From Agromyces lapidis (GTDB taxonomy: Bacteria; Actinomycetota; Actinomycetes; Actinomycetales; Microbacteriaceae): 64,000 nt of DNA. Of the stretch, positions 60,396 to 64,000 are shown one piece after another. Every line of letters begins with the position of its first letter. Position 1 is the first letter of the stretch. Under the pieces are notes generated by a model, which was not told the origin of the DNA, ran no database searches, and saw only the letters and a list, made by a program, of their open reading frames with translations. A program made the translations under genes and the position numbers. Location of the stretch: the NCBI RefSeq assembly GCF_009749405.1, contig NZ_WBIQ01000005.1, positions 186,001 to 250,000 on the forward strand, written 5' to 3'.

Positions 60396-61502
60396 TCATC
60401 CTTGCAGGGCGGCCGGGAGCGCGGTAGGTACGACGCCCCACGACTCGAGGATCAGTCGCGCGTTGTGCAGCTGGCTGCCGAGGTAGGTCTCGCCCTCGCT
60501 GCCGGCCTCGCCCAGCGAGTCGCCGTAGAGCGCGTCGGGCCCCGAGTACACCGTGACGCCCGATTCAGCGGCGATCGTCTCCGCGGCCTTCGGCGAGAGG
60601 GATGCCTCTGAGAACACCGCCGAGACGCCCGTCGACTCGATCTTCGCGACGAGCTCGTCGATCTCGGCCGCACTCGGCTCGGCGTTGTCGTCGAAGCTCG
60701 GGATGATGCTGCCGACGAAGGTCACATCGTAGGCGTCGACGAAGTACGTGAAGGCGTCGTGGTTGGTCACGAGCAGCCGCTCGGCCGGCGGCACCTGCTC
60801 GACGTTCTCGTCGATCCACTCGTCGAGCGCGTCGAGCTTCGCGAGGTACGCGGTCTCGTTCGCCTCGAGGCTCGCGGCGTCGAGGCCGTCGATGGTCGCG
60901 AGGCCGTCTGCGATGTTCTCGACCATGCGCTCGGCGAGCTCGGGATCCGTCCAGATGTGCGGGTTGCCGTCGCCGTGGTCATGGCCCTCGTGCTCGTCGT
61001 CGGCCGCGTCGTCATGCGCGTCGTCGGCCGCGTCGTCGTGCTCGTCGTGCGCGTCGTCGTGCTCGTCCTCCGAGGCATCCGCCTCGTCGTCGTGAGCATG
61101 GTCGTCGGTGCCGAACAGCTCGATGCCGGTGCTCGCGTCGATGAGCACACCGTCGAAGCCCGAGGCCTCGACCGCGTCGTCGAGCCAGCTCTCGAGGCCG
61201 CCGCCGTTGACCACGAGCGCATCGGCGTTCGTGAGCGCCAGCAGCTGCGCCGCCGACGGGTCGAAGCCGTGCGCGCTCTGGCCGGGGGAGAGGAGCTGGG
61301 TGATCTCTGCATCGCCGCCGAGCAGTTCGCGGGTGAAGTCGCCCACCTGGGTCGTCGTCGCGACGATCTGCGGGCCGTCGGCGTTGGTGGATGCCCCGGG
61401 GCTCGCGCAGCCCGCGAGGGCGATGACGCCGGCCGCAATCACGCCGCCCGCACCGATCAGGGTGAGGGGTCGGCGGGTAACGGTTCGGGTTCGCGTGTCC
61501 AT
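60396..61502 (-). CDS. znuA: Zinc-binding lipoprotein of the ABC importer
   Basis: This is a 368-residue lipoprotein with lipobox ALAGC (Cys32). The cluster A-I fold has His78 (QSAHGFDPS), His182 in GNPHIWTDP and a later acidic site (YSGPDALYGDSL) as likely metal ligands. Between residues 132 and 178 lies a Asp/His/Glu-rich loop with nine or more His, typical of zinc-specific members. The mRNA is probably leaderless: TAGTTT ends six bases before the ATG. A Zur box covers the -35, so the gene should be silent when zinc is plentiful. Confidence 0.92.
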   Translation of the reverse strand: MDTRTRTVTRRPLTLIGAGGVIAAGVIALAGCASPGASTNADGPQIVATTTQVGDFTRELLGGDAEITQLLSPGQSAHGFDPSAAQLLALTNADALVVNGGGLESWLDDAVEASGFDGVLIDASTGIELFGTDDHAHDDEADASEDEHDDAHDEHDDAADDAHDDAADDEHEGHDHGDGNPHIWTDPELAERMVENIADGLATIDGLDAASLEANETAYLAKLDALDEWIDENVEQVPPAERLLVTNHDAFTYFVDAYDVTFVGSIIPSFDDNAEPSAAEIDELVAKIESTGVSAVFSEASLSPKAAETIAAESGVTVYSGPDALYGDSLGEAGSEGETYLGSQLHNARLILESWGVVPTALPAALQG

Positions 61503-61508
61503 GCTTCG

Positions 61509-61537
61509 AAACTACGCTTATTGATAATGATTGTCAA
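61509..61537 (-). promoter_or_regulatory. Zinc importer promoter with Zur box
   Basis: On the minus strand TTGACA (61537-61532) and TAGTTT (61514-61509) are 17 bases apart. TTGATAATGATTGTCAA at 61521-61537 is a near-palindrome very close to actinobacterial Zur boxes (TGATAATGATTATCA type) and covers the -35. The start of transcription would coincide with the znuA ATG. Confidence 0.8.
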
Positions 61538-61667
61538 AACCACTAGCGACCTCTTGCGCCCGAGGGCGGCTCGCTACTGACGCAACCCGAAGATTTCACC
61601 GGGCATTCCACGTCATCCTGTGCACAACACTTGGCGCCTGTCAGCGGCGCATGCAAGAGTGAAGTAC

Positions 61668-62156
61668 GTGGATACGACGACGGCCCCGATCACGCTGCAC
61701 CGATTCACCGTCGCCGACGCCGAGCGCGTGCTGTCCGGCGCGGTCGATCCGCACGACGGGTGGGAGGGCGCCTACGCCTTCACCGACGAGCCCGAGCTCC
61801 TCGCCGAGTACGTGCGCGCGGTACGGCAGAACGGCGACCCCATTCCCTTCGGCCCCTACCTGGTGCGCCGCGGCGAAGACGGGCCCGCCATCGGGGGAGT
61901 GAACCTGTTCGGCCCGCCTGACGCCGATGGCGCCGTCGAGTTCGACTTCGGGCTCGTGCCCGCCGTGCGCGGCCAAGGGCTCGCGTTCCACACCGTACTG
62001 GCCGCCGTCGAGCTCGCGCGGTCGACCGGGCTCGCGCGCATCGTGCGCGCCTCGGCCGAGGTCTCGAACCTGCCCGCGCGCCGCACCCTCGAGCGCGTCG
62101 GCTTCGTCGAGGCGAGCCGCACGCCCGACACGATCACGAGCGAGTTCCGCCTGTAG
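61668..62156 (+). CDS. GNAT-family N-acetyltransferase (RimJ/RimL-like)
   Basis: This is a 162-residue GNAT protein. ITLHRFTVADAERVLSG opens the fold, VEFDFGLVPAVRGQGLAFHTVLAAVELA holds the acetyl-CoA loop (RGQGLA), and NLPARRTLERVGFVEASR is the typical motif B end. The acceptor is unknown; RimJ/RimL relatives act on protein N-termini, amino acids or antibiotics. AAGAGT lies seven bases before the GTG at 61668, so the start is probably leaderless; in-frame GTGs at 61620 and 61659 are alternatives. Confidence 0.8.
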   Translation: MDTTTAPITLHRFTVADAERVLSGAVDPHDGWEGAYAFTDEPELLAEYVRAVRQNGDPIPFGPYLVRRGEDGPAIGGVNLFGPPDADGAVEFDFGLVPAVRGQGLAFHTVLAAVELARSTGLARIVRASAEVSNLPARRTLERVGFVEASRTPDTITSEFRL

Positions 62157-62180
62157 CGCGATCAGCTCGACAGTCCCCGC

Positions 62181-62247
62181 TCCGGGGGTCGTTTCCCGCC
62201 ATCTCGTGCGCAGGCGCGCTCGGAGATGGCGAAAATTGACCCCCGGA
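62181..62247. terminator. Large imperfect hairpin between convergent genes
   Basis: TCCGGGGGTC (62181-62190) pairs with GACCCCCGGA (62238-62247), and CGCCATCTC with GAGATGGCG inside an asymmetric internal loop; the apical loop is about 15 bases. It lies between the acetyltransferase and E2 genes and should stop transcription from both sides. Confidence 0.65.
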
Positions 62248-62304
62248 ATGCGGTACCGCGAACGGCGGCTGCGCGCGAGCGCGCAGGCCGGTGCCGATAC
62301 GATG

Positions 62305-62327
62305 CCCCGCTGCTTCAGCAGCAGGGG
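62305..62327 (-). terminator. Second hairpin downstream of the E2 gene
   Basis: CCCC-GCTGCT and AGCAGC-A-GGGG form a 10-bp stem with one bulge and a two-base turn, 13 bases beyond the E2 stop. With the larger hairpin next to it, it gives a tandem terminator. Confidence 0.5.
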
Positions 62328-62340
62328 TGCGAGACCCCCG

Positions 62341-63795
62341 CTACTCGAGCAGCAGCGCCGGCTCCTCGATGATCGACGCGACGTCGGCGACGAAGCGCGA
62401 GACGACGTCGCCGTCGACGACGCGGTGGTCGAACGAGCCGCCGATCGTCGTCACGAAGCGCGGGCGCACCTCGCCGTCGACGACCCACGGTTTCTGCTTG
62501 ATCGTGCCGAGCGCGACGATGCCGACCTCGCCCGGGTTGAGGATCGGGGTGCCGGTGTCCATGCCGAAGACTCCGATGTTCGTGATGGTGATCGTGCCGC
62601 CCTGCATCTCGGCTGGCTGCGTCTTGCCCTCGCGGGCGGTGAGCGTCAGTTGCTCGAGCGCGGCCGCGAGCTCGACCATCGACATGGCCTGCGCGTTCTT
62701 CACGTTCGGCACGATGAGCCCTCGGGGCGTGGCCGCGGCGATGCCGAGGTTCACGTAGTGCTTGACGATGATCTCGTCGTCGGTCCACTGGGCGTTGACG
62801 GTCGGGTTGCGGCGCACGGCCCAGAGCATCGCCTTCGCCATGATGAGCAGCGGCGAGATCTTGATGCCGGCGTAGTCGGGCGAGGCCTTGAGCCGCTTGA
62901 GGTACTCCATCGTGCGAGTCGCGTCGACATCGACGAACACCGACACATGCGGCGCCGAGTATGCACTCTGCACCATGGCGTTCGCGATCGCCTTGCGCAC
63001 GCCCTTCACGGGAATGCGGGTCTCGCGATCAGCCGGTGCCTCTGGCGTCTGGATGTTGCGGAAGACGCTCGCCTGGCTCGCCTCGCGGATGACGTCGTCG
63101 CGCGTGATGTCGCCGATCGGCCCGGTCGGCGCGACCCGCGAGAGGTCGACGCCGAGGTCCTTCGCGAGCTTGCGGATCGGCGGCTTCGCGATGACGGGCA
63201 CGCGCGACTCGCCGCGCGAGCCCGCGGCCGATGCAGGGGCGGATGCCACGGGGCCGGCGCCGCGGTCGGCCGCGACAGGTGCGGGGGCCGGCGCCGCGGG
63301 AGCGACGATCGGGGGAGCAGGCGGTGTCGAGAGCTTCTCGTGCGCCCCGCCGGGCGAGGGGTGCCGGCGTCGACGCGTCGCGGTGGGCCCCGAGGTGCCG
63401 TGGCCGACCAGCACGGCGCCGCCGCCCTCCTCGGCCGCCGCGGGAGCGGGAGCAGCAGCAGCAGCAGCGGGAGCCGCAGCAGCAGACGCTGCGGGAGCCG
63501 CAGCAGCACCGGCCCCGACGCCACCCGCATCAGCGGCAGGCGACGCCCCCGCGGCATCCGTCTGGATCACCAGGATGGGCGTGCCGACGTCGACCGTGCT
63601 GCCCTCGTCGACCAGGAGCTCGGCGACGACGCCCTCGAACGCGCTCGGCAGCTCGACGAGCGACTTCGCCGTCTCGATCTCGACGAAGACCTGGTCGAGC
63701 GCGATGCGATCGCCGGGCGCGACGCGCCACTGCACGATCTCGGCCTCGGTGAGGCCCTCGCCGACATCGGGAAGTGGGAATCGGATCTCGCTCAT
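62341..63795 (-). CDS. bkdC: Dihydrolipoamide acyltransferase, E2 of a branched-chain 2-oxoacid dehydrogenase
   Basis: This is a 484-residue E2. One lipoyl domain (residues 1-78) has the lipoylated Lys in [15 protein letters not shown] linker very rich in Ala/Pro of about 100 residues follows. The peripheral-subunit-binding domain (about 208-240, [32 protein letters not shown]) and the catalytic domain, ending in [15 protein letters not shown] with the active His, complete it. E1-beta is encoded 57 bases upstream on the same strand, which together with single-lipoyl architecture favours the branched-chain complex over pyruvate dehydrogenase. Confidence 0.9.
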   Translation of the reverse strand: MSEIRFPLPDVGEGLTEAEIVQWRVAPGDRIALDQVFVEIETAKSLVELPSAFEGVVAELLVDEGSTVDVGTPILVIQTDAAGASPAADAGGVGAGAAAAPAASAAAAPAAAAAAPAPAAAEEGGGAVLVGHGTSGPTATRRRRHPSPGGAHEKLSTPPAPPIVAPAAPAPAPVAADRGAGPVASAPASAAGSRGESRVPVIAKPPIRKLAKDLGVDLSRVAPTGPIGDITRDDVIREASQASVFRNIQTPEAPADRETRIPVKGVRKAIANAMVQSAYSAPHVSVFVDVDATRTMEYLKRLKASPDYAGIKISPLLIMAKAMLWAVRRNPTVNAQWTDDEIIVKHYVNLGIAAATPRGLIVPNVKNAQAMSMVELAAALEQLTLTAREGKTQPAEMQGGTITITNIGVFGMDTGTPILNPGEVGIVALGTIKQKPWVVDGEVRPRFVTTIGGSFDHRVVDGDVVSRFVADVASIIEEPALLLE

Positions 63796-63852
63796 CAGTC
63801 TTACCCTCGCAGTCGAGTCATGCCATCAGCGACATGTCTGGGTCGTGTCGTG

Positions 63853-64000
63853 TCAGTAGGCCAGTGCGCGGTCCACGGCTTCGAGCACCCGGTCGGGGCT
63901 CGGCAGGTACTCGGTCTCGAGCGAGGCGGGCGGGAACGGGGTGTCGAAGCCCGACACGCGCAGCACCGGCGCCTCGAGTGAGTAGAACGCCCGCTCGGCG
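63853..64000 (-). CDS. bkdB: 2-oxoacid dehydrogenase E1-beta, C-terminal end only
   Basis: The visible 48 residues (AERAFYSLEAPVLRVSGFDT, PFPPASLETEYLPSPDRVLE, AVDRALAY) match the C-terminus of transketolase-type E1-beta subunits, where VLRVSGFDTPFPPA is well conserved. The gene runs out of the window, so most of it cannot be judged. It lies directly upstream of E2 in the same operon. Confidence 0.85.
   Translation of the reverse strand, partial: AERAFYSLEAPVLRVSGFDTPFPPASLETEYLPSPDRVLEAVDRALAY

Overview
The window is high-GC actinobacterial DNA. The family content, the heavy G/C third-position bias, the frequent leaderless start architecture and a characteristic GGTCGAGTAGCGAAGCG.. palindromic repeat all point to the Microbacteriaceae (Agromyces/Microbacterium-like). 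This taxonomic call is inference. Gene density is about 95 percent and one tRNA is present. I see no insertion sequence, prophage, CRISPR array or replication origin.

Layout. 0-10.6 kb: a truncated secreted protein, a TauE/SafE exporter, a TOPRIM protein, an M1 aminopeptidase, a methyltransferase, a RIO-type kinase preceded by a 19-residue leader ORF, an MFS carrier, two divergent histidine-rich winged-helix regulators and a solute-binding/VWA fusion. 10.7-16.7 kb: a spermidine/putrescine-type ABC importer, divergent from a FadR-like GntR repressor with two visible operators, followed by a soluble Cache-domain protein. 16.7-19.0 kb: a macrolide-type glycosyltransferase and a sirohydrochlorin chelatase. 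19.0-22.4 kb: a four-gene membrane/lipid-looking operon with an Lgt paralogue and a radical SAM protein resembling tetraether-lipid synthases. 22.5-25.1 kb: a small protein, a WXG-like/alpha-beta-hydrolase protein and a lipoprotein, arranged like a secreted-effector locus.

25.3-35.8 kb is a ten-gene assimilatory sulfur operon: siroheme sulfite reductase, APS reductase, CysD, CysN, an SsuABC-like importer, CobA, a ferredoxin-NADP reductase and a 7Fe ferredoxin. Most of its genes overlap. It covers sulfate activation, reduction, siroheme supply and electron supply, with sulfonate uptake. Four of its genes carry the genome's palindromic repeat in frame, inside their first 40 codons; this is the most unusual signal in the window.

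35.8-52.2 kb: a TetR/hydrolase pair with tandem operators, a coiled-coil membrane protein, dcd, three tandem 37-bp repeats in front of tRNA-Gly(CCC), a DUF6153-DUF305-DsbA operon, a class II amidotransferase, a YdeI-family protein, a probably inactive beta-lactamase-fold lipoprotein, a Pif1-like helicase, a CopD/CtaG fusion, HU, and a zinc-free ribosomal set (L28, L33, S14). 52.2-53.5 kb is a degraded locus: a 5'-deleted glutamate decarboxylase abutting a second, probably frameshifted gene. 53.6-57 kb: a glycine-betaine-type ABC importer. 57.3-61.5 kb: a zinc importer operon ending in its own Zur-type regulator, with a Zur box over the promoter. 61.7-64 kb: a GNAT acetyltransferase and branched-chain 2-oxoacid dehydrogenase E2 and E1-beta genes, the last cut by the window edge.
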